Below, piece by piece: positions 1-8,286 of a DNA stretch of 64,000 nt. This DNA is from a bacterium (lineage in GTDB: Bacteria; Myxococcota_A; UBA9160; UBA4427). The notes below the pieces were generated by a model. It was given only the letters and a program-made list of their open reading frames with translations, was not told where the DNA came from and made no database searches. How positions within the stretch are numbered: the first letter of the stretch is position 1; each line of letters starts with the position of its first letter. The translations under genes were made by a program, and so were the position numbers. Location of the stretch: positions 62,001-126,000 of the forward strand of contig JANSYR010000010.1 of NCBI GenBank assembly GCA_024742285.1, read 5' to 3'.

Positions 1-639
1 GACACGCCCCTCTATCGCCGGCGTCTCGTCGAGGCGCTCTCGGCGCATGCGGATCACGATCGACGGGCGGACGTCGCGGGCCTGCACGCACGCATCGAGG
101 CGGGCTTCGCGGCGCTCGGGGAGGTCCCCGCGACGCGGGATCGCGTGATCCACGCCGACCTCAAGATCTCGAACGTCCTCTTCGCCGGCCAGGAGCCGCC
201 GGCCCGCCACGAGGCGGTCGCGTTGATCGACTTCGACACGCTGATGCGGGCGCCGCTCCACAGCGAGTGGGGGGACGCCTGGCGGTCGTGGTGCAACCGG
301 CGAGGCGAGGACGAGCGGGAAGCGGTCTTCGACCTCGAGGTCTTCGAGGCGTCGATTCGGGGCTTCGCCCAGGGCTACGGTCGCCCGATCGATCGCGCGG
401 AGCGCGATTCGCTCGTCGATGCGACGGAGCGGATCGCCCTGGAGCTGGCCACGCGCTACGCGACGGACGCACTCGAGGAATCCTACTTCGCCTGGGATCG
501 CGACCGGTTCCGTCGCGCGACGGATCACAACCTCGTGCGAACGGAAGGCCAGCTCTCCCTCGTCGAGGCCGCGCGAAGCTGCCGCGATGCGCGCGTCTCG
601 ATCCTCGAGTCGGTCTTCCCCGTCGAGGATGGGGCCTAG
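1..639 (+). CDS. Phosphotransferase (APH/NahK-like), C-terminal part
   Basis: The reading frame is open from the first base of the window, so the gene begins upstream and only about 212 C-terminal residues are visible. It carries the Brenner motif of aminoglycoside-phosphotransferase-fold kinases (VIHADLKISNVLF), with the catalytic Asp and metal-binding Asn. The metal-binding Asp follows in ALIDFDT. The segment after it (EWGDAWRSWCN) resembles the small-molecule sugar/homoserine kinase branch more than true antibiotic kinases. Substrate cannot be read from the sequence. Its TAG stop shares the palindrome CTAG (636-639) with the stop of the convergent histidine kinase, so no terminator fits between them. 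Family call is firm; specific function unknown. Confidence 0.85.
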   Translation, partial: DTPLYRRRLVEALSAHADHDRRADVAGLHARIEAGFAALGEVPATRDRVIHADLKISNVLFAGQEPPARHEAVALIDFDTLMRAPLHSEWGDAWRSWCNRRGEDEREAVFDLEVFEASIRGFAQGYGRPIDRAERDSLVDATERIALELATRYATDALEESYFAWDRDRFRRATDHNLVRTEGQLSLVEAARSCRDARVSILESVFPVEDGA

Positions 640-1919
640 GGCCTGCGCGCGACTTCAGCGCCGCGGGCGGGGAGCGCGACGGTCACGCGGGTCCCGCGTC
701 CCTCGTCGCTGTCGATCGTGAGCCGGCCATCGTGGTCGGCGACGATGCCGTGCGAGACGGAGAGCCCGAGTCCGGTCCCACCTGCGTGCAATCGGGTCGT
801 GAAGAACGGGTCGCGGGCGCGCGCGAGCACGTCCTTCGACATGCCGATCCCGTGATCGCGGACGGTGCACTCGACCTCGGTGCGAAGGTCGTCTGCGATC
901 CAACGCGTCGTGATCTCGATCCGGCCGCCGGCCGAGCTGGCGTTCGTAGCGTTCTGGATCAGGTTCAGAAGGACCTGCGCGAGCTCCGTGGCGTTCCCGT
1001 CGATCGCGGGGAGACTCGCGTCGAGGTCGACCTCGAGCTCGACACCCGCACCGCGCGTCTGGTGGCGTGCGTCGTCGCGCGCGCGTCGCACGACGTCGTT
1101 CATCGAGATCGAGCGCTTCTCCGAGGACTCGTTGCGACCGAAGCGCAGCATGCTCTTCACGATGTGGCTGCACCGCTCGACGTCCCGCCGGATGCCGGCC
1201 AGGGCCTCGTCCCGTTCTTCCTCGTCGGTCGTGAGGGCCGCCATCTCGGTTCCGATCAGGATCGTACCGAGGGGGTTGTTCAGCTCGTGTGCGAGGCCCG
1301 CGGCGAGGGTGCCCAGCGCGGCGAGCTGTTCGTTGCGGCGTGCGTCCTCTCGGGAGGCCTCGAGCTCACGTGTCCGTTCGGCGACGAGGGCTTCGAGGCG
1401 TTCACGGTACGCGGCGAGCTCCGCCTGCTCGAGCTTTCGGTCGCTGATGTCGTGGGTCACGGCGAGCTGGGCCACGATCCGGCCATTCTCGTCCTCGAGC
1501 GGCGCTGCGAAGGTCTCCATCTGGCGATGGGTGCCCTTGCAGCCCTCGATCTCGAACTCCAGCCGCGCGTGCTCTCCCTCGAAGACGCGCTCGTTCAGCG
1601 CGATGAACGCCGCGCGATCGCGGGGCACGACGAGGTCGTAGACGCACGCCCCGATCATCTCTTCCTCGCGATCGGCCTCGATCATCGCCAGTCCGGCGGG
1701 ATTCATCGACAGAAGCGAACCGTCACGCGCGACGAGCTTCACGCAGGCGGGCTCCGACTCGAAGATCGTCCGATAGCGCGCCTCGCTCTCGATCATCGCT
1801 TCGACGAGTGCGTCGCGGTCCGAGCGAGTCGGCCGGTCGTCGTCCTCGATCGACGGTCGGCCGCCGAGTGCATGCGCGTCGGGCCGTTCGGCGTGCTCGG
1901 AGTCACGTCGCTGGGACAA
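636..1919 (-). CDS. PAS-domain sensor histidine kinase
   Basis: A 427-residue cytoplasmic kinase with no membrane segment. It has one PAS sensor domain (about residues 45-165), a short coiled-coil linker, the HisKA phosphoacceptor motif GLAHELNNPLGTI (His about 211) and a complete HATPase_c domain: N box LLNLIQNATNA, G1 box DHGIGM and G2 box GTGLGLS. I place the start at a TTG (1919) because a perfect AGGAGG lies 6 nt upstream (1926-1931); the frame stays open further upstream but that part reads as non-coding. It is transcribed divergently from the AsmA-like gene. No receiver domain or response regulator is visible nearby, so it is an orphan kinase here; the NtrB/HPK4-like H box is compatible with a partner elsewhere. 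Confidence 0.92.
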   Translation of the reverse strand: MSQRRDSEHAERPDAHALGGRPSIEDDDRPTRSDRDALVEAMIESEARYRTIFESEPACVKLVARDGSLLSMNPAGLAMIEADREEEMIGACVYDLVVPRDRAAFIALNERVFEGEHARLEFEIEGCKGTHRQMETFAAPLEDENGRIVAQLAVTHDISDRKLEQAELAAYRERLEALVAERTRELEASREDARRNEQLAALGTLAAGLAHELNNPLGTILIGTEMAALTTDEEERDEALAGIRRDVERCSHIVKSMLRFGRNESSEKRSISMNDVVRRARDDARHQTRGAGVELEVDLDASLPAIDGNATELAQVLLNLIQNATNASSAGGRIEITTRWIADDLRTEVECTVRDHGIGMSKDVLARARDPFFTTRLHAGGTGLGLSVSHGIVADHDGRLTIDSDEGRGTRVTVALPARGAEVARRP

Positions 1920-1925
1920 TCCGGG

Positions 1926-1931
1926 CCTCCT
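1926..1931 (-). promoter_or_regulatory. Shine-Dalgarno AGGAGG fixing a TTG start
   Basis: Read on the minus strand, AGGAGG is followed after 6 nt by TTG at 1919. No equally good site precedes any upstream in-frame start, so this decides the start of the PAS kinase. Confidence 0.75.
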
Positions 1932-2152
1932 GTCCGGGGAGCCTGGATCCTCGCACGCCGTCGGCCCGAGGTCATCCGTCCCGCGTGGGCGATCGCTGAC
2001 CCGTGTTCGCCGAAGCCGGGGGAACACCTGTCTTCCAGCGCGGGTCTTCTCCCCGGGAAGCCCGCGATTGATCCGATCCGCGGGATCCCGCACTCTACGC
2101 CGGAGTGGGGCGTTCCTCGAGCGACGCCGACCACGCGAATGGGGGAAAATGG

Positions 2153-3937
2153 ATGCGGAAGCTCCTGATCGGTCTGGCCGTCGTGTTCGTCGTCCTGATC
2201 GTCGTCGTCTTCGTCGCGGTGTCGAACCTGAACGGGTATCTCGAAGAGAACCGGGACACCCTTGCTGGGATCGCCAGCGATGCGGCGGGGCGGGACGTCT
2301 CCTTCGAGAAGGCCGAGGTCGCCTTCTCCGGGGGGCTCGCGGTTCGGGTCGCCGGACTCCGGGTCTCGGAGGATCCGCGCTTCGGCAAGCCCGACTTCCT
2401 CTCCCTCGACGACGCCTACGTCGGCGTCCGCATCCTGCCGGCGCTCTCGGGACGGATCGAAGTCAGCGGGATCCGACTCGATGCGCCGTCGATTCGTGTG
2501 ATCCAGACCGCGGAGGGCTTCAATTTCGCGAGCCTCGGTGGGGGCGGGGAGGCCGCTCCGGCGCCGCCGCCCGAGGAGGAGTCGGGGGCCTCGGGCTCGA
2601 TGGCCCTCGCGATCGCCGCCCTCGAGATCGATGGAGGAACCCTCGTCTACGAGGACCGCACGAGCCCCGACGGCCTCGCCCTCGTGATCGACGACTTCAT
2701 GAGTACGGGCACCGACCTGACCCTGGACGGCCCGATCGCGATCGACTTCTCCGGTCGGGTCCGTTCCTCGGAGCCCGCGGACGAAGGGCTCGCGAGTGAA
2801 GTGGAGGGCGAAGTCCGACTCGCGGCGTTGGATCCGCTGAACGGGACGGTCGTCCTCGAGAGCCCCTCTCTGCTGCCGGCGCTCTTCGGCGTCCGCCTCG
2901 AGGAAGGCGAGACGATCGAGCGCCTCGACGCGTTGCGCATCGACGTCGAGCTCACCCCGGATCCGCCGACGGAGGGCTATCCGGTCTCGATCCGCTCGCG
3001 CGAGGCCCGCCTCGCCGGCTTCGACCTCTCGGACATCGCCATCGACGTCAACTACCGGTCGGTCGCGACCGGTTCCGCCGTCACCCTGGACCAGGTGGCG
3101 ATCGGCCTGGCCAGCGGGACGATCGAGCTGACCGGTGACGTCCTCCTCGGCCCGCCCGGGGCGTCGCCGTTCGATCTGAAGACCAAGATGCGGGACCTCG
3201 ACGCCGGGGAGCTGGCCGCGGTGTTGATGGGGGTGCCGGCGGAGGCGGTGACCGGAACCCTGGGCGGCGACGTCGACCTGGCCGGGGACAGCCTCGAATG
3301 GGAGTCGCTCAAGAAGAGTCTCGTGGGCAAGCTTCGCCTCGACGTCGGCGCGGGGGCGCTCGAACAGGTGAACGTGCTGAACACCCTCGTCGGTCGGCTC
3401 TCCGCGGATCCGGGGATCGGTCAGCTCGCGGCGACCTCGATCCGGGACGTCGTGCCCGAAGCGCTGTCGGGCGACCGCACACCCTTCGACGGGATCGGCA
3501 TGGCCCTCGAGATCCTCGATGGGACGATCCACGCGAGAGACCTCCAGATCGCGGCGCGGGACTTCGCGATCGACGCGGTCGGGAAGGTCGGGCTCGATGG
3601 AGCGCTGTCCGCGGACGGGAGCTTCCGCTTCTCGGAGGCGCTCTCGGAGAAGATCCTGGCGAAGGCGGATCGACTCGAGTCCGTCCTCGGGCAGGACGGG
3701 ATCGTCGTGCTCCCGCTTCACATCGGCGGGACGACCGACTCCCCGACCATTGCCCCGGACCTCACCGCGCTCTCGGGCAAGGCGAAGGACGAGCTCAAGA
3801 ACCGGGCGGCGGAAGCGCTGACCGACAAGATCTTCGGCAAGCGCAAGGACGGTGAGGGGAGCGCGGCGGAAGAAGCCGATCGCAAGGCCACCGAGGACGC
3901 GCTCCGCGAAGGCATCGGCCGCTTCCTCGGGCGCTAG
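2153..3937 (+). CDS. AsmA family protein
   Basis: A 594-residue protein with an N-terminal signal anchor (about residues 2-25, very rich in V, F and I) followed by a long beta-rich periplasmic part. The first 110 residues after the anchor follow the AsmA pattern (NLNGYLEENRDTLAGIASDA, then AEVAFSGGLAVRVAGLRVSE). The C-terminal third has the AsmA_2-like section with repeated dLaG/G-x-V-D elements. AsmA/TAM-like proteins are inner-membrane anchored and implicated in moving phospholipid or outer-membrane components across the periplasm. ATG 2153 is chosen because the membrane anchor begins immediately there; an upstream GTG at 2105 would add a non-hydrophobic leader. It is divergent from the histidine kinase across about 230 bp that should hold both promoters. 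Confidence 0.85.
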   Translation: MRKLLIGLAVVFVVLIVVVFVAVSNLNGYLEENRDTLAGIASDAAGRDVSFEKAEVAFSGGLAVRVAGLRVSEDPRFGKPDFLSLDDAYVGVRILPALSGRIEVSGIRLDAPSIRVIQTAEGFNFASLGGGGEAAPAPPPEEESGASGSMALAIAALEIDGGTLVYEDRTSPDGLALVIDDFMSTGTDLTLDGPIAIDFSGRVRSSEPADEGLASEVEGEVRLAALDPLNGTVVLESPSLLPALFGVRLEEGETIERLDALRIDVELTPDPPTEGYPVSIRSREARLAGFDLSDIAIDVNYRSVATGSAVTLDQVAIGLASGTIELTGDVLLGPPGASPFDLKTKMRDLDAGELAAVLMGVPAEAVTGTLGGDVDLAGDSLEWESLKKSLVGKLRLDVGAGALEQVNVLNTLVGRLSADPGIGQLAATSIRDVVPEALSGDRTPFDGIGMALEILDGTIHARDLQIAARDFAIDAVGKVGLDGALSADGSFRFSEALSEKILAKADRLESVLGQDGIVVLPLHIGGTTDSPTIAPDLTALSGKAKDELKNRAAEALTDKIFGKRKDGEGSAAEEADRKATEDALREGIGRFLGR

Positions 3938-3947
3938 AGAGGCTGTC

Positions 3948-5207
3948 TCAGCGGCGCTCGGCGACCAGGTCGAGACCCTCGAGGCGTCGAATGAAGATGC
4001 TCTTCGCGTAGCGGGCCCAGGCGGGGCGACCACGCTCGGGGCGATCCGGCGCCACGTGCTTCGTCGCGGCGAGGATCTCCTCGACGACGACGCGCGCTTC
4101 GAGGCGTGCCAGCGGCGCGCCGATGCAGAAGTGGGCCCCCCGTCCGAAGCTCATGTGCTTCTTGGGATGCTTGCGGTCGAGGCGAAGCAAGTCGGGGTCG
4201 TCGAGGACGGCCGGGTCGCGGTTCGCGGAGGCCCAGAGCAGCATCAGCCGATCGCCCTCCGCGAGATCGTATCCGCCGAGGCTGCAGTCCCGGCGCACCG
4301 CGCGGTAGTGGAAGTTGAACGGCGGCTCGAGGCGCACGACCTCTTCGACGAAGCGCGGGACGAGGGTCGGGTCTGCGCGAAGCCGATCTGCGAGGGCCGG
4401 ATCCTCCGCCAGCACGCGAAGCGTCGAGCCGATCAAGGCCGCCGTCGACTCGCCGCCGGCGCCGAACATCACGATCGCGATCCCGATGGCTTCGTCTCGC
4501 GCGATGCGTCCGTCCCGGGTCGCGAGGGCCAGGGCGTTCAGGAGCGGCGCGTCGGGCGCGGGGTCCGGGGAGTCGAGGACGTCGAAGTGGCGCGCCAGGT
4601 AGCGCGCCATGTTCGCGGACTCGGTCGCGAGGAAGGTCAGCCGGCCGTGGTCGGCTTCGCCGGCGAGGATGTCGCCGCCCATCATCGACCAGGTTCGGAA
4701 GTCGGCGACGTCGGCTTCCGGGAGGCCGAGCAGGTACGCGACGGCGAGGGCGGGGACGACTTCGGCGATCGGGACGGCGTCGCCGCCGCCCGCGTCGAGC
4801 CAGGGGGCGAGCGCCCGTCGGGTCCATCCGCGCACCCGCTCCTCCATCTCGGGCGTGGTCGTGCGTCGCGCGTCGAGGCGTGGCTGCGCCGTCGCGCGAT
4901 GGACGGCGTGGTGGGGCTCGTCGGCGGTGGCGATCACGGCGTTGCCGCCGGTCGCGAGGGGGAAGACCGCGGGCTCGCCGTCCGGGCCGCGGAAGAGCAC
5001 GCCGGTCAGATTCGCGGAGAAATCGTCCTCGCGGCCCAGGACTTCGTCGATCAGCGCCCAGCTCGCGACGGCGTGGACCCCGGAGTCGCCGATCCGGGCG
5101 AGCGGATGCTGCTCGCGCAGCCGGGCGTAGATCTTCTGGGGCTCCTCGATCGCCTCGGGCGAGAGGATCTCGTCGGCGGTCGAGGAGTAGAGCGGGGCTC
5201 GCTTCAT
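3948..5207 (-). CDS. Cytochrome P450
   Basis: A soluble 419-residue bacterial class I-type P450 without a membrane anchor. The heme-thiolate loop is SFGRGAHFCIGAPLARLEA with Cys about 361. The I-helix oxygen-activation motif is AGGEST and the K-helix ExxR is in VEEVVRLEPPF. It would hydroxylate a hydrophobic substrate using electrons from a ferredoxin and reductase, neither of which is encoded next to it. The ATG at 5207 overlaps the stop of the upstream GMC oxidoreductase as ATGA, which indicates translational coupling and a shared pathway: hydroxylation by the P450 and oxidation of an alcohol by the flavoprotein. Family is certain; substrate and CYP number are not determinable by eye. Confidence 0.95.
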   Translation of the reverse strand: MKRAPLYSSTADEILSPEAIEEPQKIYARLREQHPLARIGDSGVHAVASWALIDEVLGREDDFSANLTGVLFRGPDGEPAVFPLATGGNAVIATADEPHHAVHRATAQPRLDARRTTTPEMEERVRGWTRRALAPWLDAGGGDAVPIAEVVPALAVAYLLGLPEADVADFRTWSMMGGDILAGEADHGRLTFLATESANMARYLARHFDVLDSPDPAPDAPLLNALALATRDGRIARDEAIGIAIVMFGAGGESTAALIGSTLRVLAEDPALADRLRADPTLVPRFVEEVVRLEPPFNFHYRAVRRDCSLGGYDLAEGDRLMLLWASANRDPAVLDDPDLLRLDRKHPKKHMSFGRGAHFCIGAPLARLEARVVVEEILAATKHVAPDRPERGRPAWARYAKSIFIRRLEGLDLVAERR

Positions 5208-6679
5208 GCTCTTCCGGCTCCCCGCAGCATCGCGGCGCCGCGCTCCGCGAGGGCGGCGATCACGATGTGGGTGTTGCTGCGGGTGACCCGCGGAATCGTC
5301 GCGCCATCGATCACGTAGAGTCCTCGGGTTCCGCGGACGCGCAGGTCGAGGTCGACCGGAGCGTCATCGTCTTCGCCCATGCGGCAGCTCCCGACGCCAT
5401 GATAGAAGGCGCCGTGGTTCGCGCCGATCCAGGCGTCGATCTCCTCGTCGCTCTGGTCGCCCAGCGCGCGGAGCGGAGCCGCGTCGTCGGAGACCTTGCT
5501 CTCCGCGAGGATCCGTGCGGCGAGGCGGTAGCCGAAGCGGAGGCGTTCGACGTTGCCCGTTTCGCTCGGGAAGGGCCAGTCGAATCGTCCGCGCGCGGAG
5601 GCCTCGGCACTCGTCGTCTCGACGCGCGCCTCGCCGAAGGGCTGCTGGAGCGAGACGCTCAGGTTCAGCTGGTAGGCGTCGCGCGCGACCCGCTCGCACC
5701 AGGGCGTGATCTGGAGATCGTTCTCCCAGGGCGACCCCTCTGCGGAGACCCGCGCGAGGATCTGGATGCCGTCGCTGCCGGGCTGTTCGAAGCGAGCCGA
5801 GAGCGGGGCGGAGAGCTGGATCACCATGTGGTCGGTCCAGTGGCGGCCGACGCCGGCGAGGTCGACGAAGGTCGGCAGTCCCCGTGCGCGAAGCGCGTCG
5901 GCGGGACCGATCCCCGATCGCCAGAGCAGGAGCGGCGTGTGCAGCACGCCGGCGGAGAGGATCACGCGGCTCGCCTCGAGCATCTCGCCAGCGGGGAGGG
6001 CTACGCCGGTCGCCCGCTCGCCGTCGAAGACGACACGCTCGACCAGCGTCTCGGCGCGGACCTCGAGGTTGTCGCGGTCCAGGGCGGGAAAGAGGTGGGT
6101 CGGTCCCGCGGAGAGTCGCCGCTTGCCGTCGCGGTTCATCGGGATCGGGCCGACCCCGGTCGTATCCGGGGCGTTCTGGTCGGGGCACTCGCTGATCCCC
6201 TGCCCGAGGCAGGCTTCATAGAAGGCGCGGTAGGTCGGATCCCACTCGGCCTCGGCCCAGCGGCGGATCGGAATCGGCCCCGCATCGCCGTGATAGTCGG
6301 CGTCCCCGAACTCGACGTCGGTCTCGAGCCGACGGAACCAGGGCAGCATCTCGTCCCATTGCCAGCCCCTCGGCCAGTTCGCGAGATCCGCCGGCTCCGC
6401 GCGCATGGCGACGCCGCCGTTGATGCTCGACGATCCGCCGACCCCGCGCCCGCGCAGGTAGGGGAGTCGCCGGCCGTCGCTCGAGTCGACCTCTTCCCCC
6501 CACTCGATCGGCCAGGCGTAGCCGCGGCCGAGGTACTCGACCTGCTCGGGGAGGGCACCGGGGTCGTGCGCCGGGCCCGCTTCCAGGAGGAGGACGCGAT
6601 GGCCCGGGTCCTCGGAGAGACGGGCGGCGAGGACGCAGCCGGCCGATCCGGCGCCCACGATGATCGTGTCCCAACTCAT
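5204..6679 (-). CDS. GMC family FAD-dependent alcohol oxidoreductase
   Basis: A 491-residue choline-dehydrogenase-like flavoprotein. The FAD-binding GxGxxG is at residues 9-14 (IIVGAGSAG). GMC signature 1 is GRGVGGSSSINGGVAMRA and the second signature region is GVLHTPLLLWRSGIGPADAL. The catalytic C-terminal pair is visible as His about 427 in YHGVGSCRMG and Asn469/His471 in TRSNTH. It oxidises a primary or secondary alcohol to a carbonyl, passing electrons to a carrier or oxygen. It is the upstream partner of the P450 (ATGA overlap) and lies about 100 bp downstream of the SDR gene on the same strand. Confidence 0.95.
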   Translation of the reverse strand: MSWDTIIVGAGSAGCVLAARLSEDPGHRVLLLEAGPAHDPGALPEQVEYLGRGYAWPIEWGEEVDSSDGRRLPYLRGRGVGGSSSINGGVAMRAEPADLANWPRGWQWDEMLPWFRRLETDVEFGDADYHGDAGPIPIRRWAEAEWDPTYRAFYEACLGQGISECPDQNAPDTTGVGPIPMNRDGKRRLSAGPTHLFPALDRDNLEVRAETLVERVVFDGERATGVALPAGEMLEASRVILSAGVLHTPLLLWRSGIGPADALRARGLPTFVDLAGVGRHWTDHMVIQLSAPLSARFEQPGSDGIQILARVSAEGSPWENDLQITPWCERVARDAYQLNLSVSLQQPFGEARVETTSAEASARGRFDWPFPSETGNVERLRFGYRLAARILAESKVSDDAAPLRALGDQSDEEIDAWIGANHGAFYHGVGSCRMGEDDDAPVDLDLRVRGTRGLYVIDGATIPRVTRSNTHIVIAALAERGAAMLRGAGRA

Positions 6680-6779
6680 TCGGTCGTCTCCTGCTGAGCC
6701 TGCGGCGTTCTGTACGAGCTTGCGGCGCCCTGATCCGCGAGAGGCGATCGAGCATAGCGAGCCCGCCGAGGGTGCCCGC

Positions 6780-7634
6780 TCAGTCGGCGTCGTCTCCGAG
6801 CAGTCGCGCCCGCAGCGCGTCGTCGTTCACGAAGACGGGCAGCCCGTCGTCGTCCAGGTAGCTGGGCTTGATCGAAGCGCCGCCGTCGACGGCGATCACC
6901 TGACCGGTGATCCACGTCGAGAGGTCCGAGAGGAGGAAGAGGGCGGCACGAGCGATGTCTTCCGGGGTGCCGCGTCGACCGAGGGGAAGCGTCCGTCGAT
7001 CGAGGGTCGCGTCGCTGTCGGTGGCGCGGGGCGTCCGGATCGTGCCGGCTGCGATGGCGTTCACGCGCAGACCGCCAGGACCCCATTCGAGCGCCTGTGT
7101 CCGCGCGAGGGACAGGAGCGCCGCCTTCGCCATCGCATAGGGCGCGCCGAAGGGCATCGCCTGGAGTCCGACGATCGAGGCGACGTGAACGAGGCTGGCG
7201 GAGTGGCCGACCGGTAGCGCCGCCTTCGCGAAGGTCTGGGAGACGAGCCAGGTCGCGCGCAGGTTCCTTTCGAAGATCGCATCGTAGACGTCGTCCTCTA
7301 CCCGGGTGATCCGGTCGAAGCGTTCGAGGCCGAGCCCGCCGACGACGTTCACGATCCCGTGCGGTAGGGATCCGCCCGTGCTGCGCGCATCGACGAGCGC
7401 TTCGATCGCTGCGCGATCCGTCGCGTCGACGACCAGCGGTTCGATCGTGCCCGGGGCATCGACTGCGCCGTCGACGGTCGGCGTGAGCGCTTCCTCGTTC
7501 ACGTCGAGGGCGACGACGTGGGCTCCAGCCGCGGCCAGCGCGACGCTCGTCGCGCTCCCGATCCCGCCGCCGCCGGCGCCGACGACCCAGACGATCCGTT
7601 CCTCGAGACCCAGACCCACCTCCGGCGTGCGCAT
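6780..7634 (-). CDS. SDR family NAD(P)-dependent oxidoreductase
   Basis: A 284-residue classical short-chain dehydrogenase/reductase. The nucleotide-binding glycine motif is a variant, VVGAGGGGIGS (residues 17-27), and an acidic residue after beta-2 (ALDVNEE) favours NAD(H). The active-site YxxxK is in PYAMAKAALL, with a Ser in VASIVG upstream. The C-terminal VDGG motif is in VIAVDGGASI. It would interconvert an alcohol and a ketone. Only 1 bp separates its ATG from the stop of the upstream VOC gene, so the two are co-transcribed with the GMC/P450 pair downstream. Substrate unknown. Confidence 0.92.
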   Translation of the reverse strand: MRTPEVGLGLEERIVWVVGAGGGGIGSATSVALAAAGAHVVALDVNEEALTPTVDGAVDAPGTIEPLVVDATDRAAIEALVDARSTGGSLPHGIVNVVGGLGLERFDRITRVEDDVYDAIFERNLRATWLVSQTFAKAALPVGHSASLVHVASIVGLQAMPFGAPYAMAKAALLSLARTQALEWGPGGLRVNAIAAGTIRTPRATDSDATLDRRTLPLGRRGTPEDIARAALFLLSDLSTWITGQVIAVDGGASIKPSYLDDDGLPVFVNDDALRARLLGDDAD

Positions 7635-7635
7635 G

Positions 7636-8175
7636 CTAGTCCTCGTCGTCCGAAGCCGGGCGCGTCTCGAGCTCGTCCACCCGGCTGCCGAGTCGGTCGC
7701 CCATGTACTCGATCAGCTCGACGACGTACCCGTCGGGATCGCGTAGGCACACGACGGACTCGACCCCGGTCGTCGGATTCGGGTCCATCGGCGCGCCGAT
7801 GAAGTCGAAGCCCTCGCCGCGCAGCTCCTCGTAGGCAGCGCGGAGGTTGCGGGTCCGGAGCGCCATCACGCGCGGGACGCGATCCGGATCCGCTGGGTCG
7901 TCCGGGTTCTTCCACCTCGGCTCGAGCCACTCGATCAGGTCGAGGCGGGTGTGATGCTCGGAGGTGCCGAGGCCGAGGAGGGCGCCTCGGCCCTGGGCGC
8001 GACGCATGCCGAAGTTGCTGCCCACGTAGTCGGGCCAGACGACGTCGCGATTGTCGCGCAGGACCTGGAAGCCGAGCCGCGTGTAGAACGCGAGGGAGCG
8101 CTCGAAATTCGAAGCGTTCACCACGAAGTGGAAGAGGGATTGCACCTCCCACGACTGCGCTCGGTCTCCGCCCAT
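7636..8175 (-). CDS. VOC (glyoxalase/bleomycin-resistance fold) protein
   Basis: A 179-residue vicinal-oxygen-chelate protein with the paired beta-alpha-beta-beta-beta units: the first begins at LFHFVVNASNFERSLAFYTR, the second at RVMALRTRNLRAAYEELR and ends in CLRDPDGYVVELIEY. The final Glu and an internal His (SEHHTRLDLIEW) are plausible metal ligands. The family covers glyoxalases, extradiol dioxygenases and isomerases, so the reaction is not fixed. ATG 8175 is supported by an AAGGAGGA sequence about 8 nt upstream. The frame stays open far upstream, but that is only the antisense shadow of the LLM gene. It is first gene of a five-gene minus-strand unit (VOC, SDR, GMC, P450). Confidence 0.85.
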   Translation of the reverse strand: MGGDRAQSWEVQSLFHFVVNASNFERSLAFYTRLGFQVLRDNRDVVWPDYVGSNFGMRRAQGRGALLGLGTSEHHTRLDLIEWLEPRWKNPDDPADPDRVPRVMALRTRNLRAAYEELRGEGFDFIGAPMDPNPTTGVESVVCLRDPDGYVVELIEYMGDRLGSRVDELETRPASDDED

Positions 8176-8274
8176 CGCCCGCTCCTCCTTCGTTCCGGTG
8201 TCCGGCCTCGATCTTCGCGCGATGGGGCGGTGTTCGCGAGTGCGGACCGGATTCGTTCCGGTAGAGTGGGAGCT

Positions 8275-8279
8275 GGAGG
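8275..8279 (+). promoter_or_regulatory. Shine-Dalgarno GGAGG before a TTG start
   Basis: GGAGG ends 7 nt before the TTG at 8287. It supports a TTG start for the LLM oxidoreductase rather than one of the upstream in-frame codons. Confidence 0.65.
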
Positions 8280-8286
8280 TGCGCCC

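Noticed and set aside
1-639. Antibiotic resistance by the APH-fold kinases (1-639 and 44947-46023)
   Set aside because: Their motifs and neighbours match metabolic kinase branches (sugar-type and ACAD-associated) rather than aminoglycoside resistance enzymes.
1793-4033. Long minus-strand open frame antisense to the AsmA-like gene
   Set aside because: Composition and overlap with a membrane-anchored AsmA-like protein on the other strand indicate a shadow frame.
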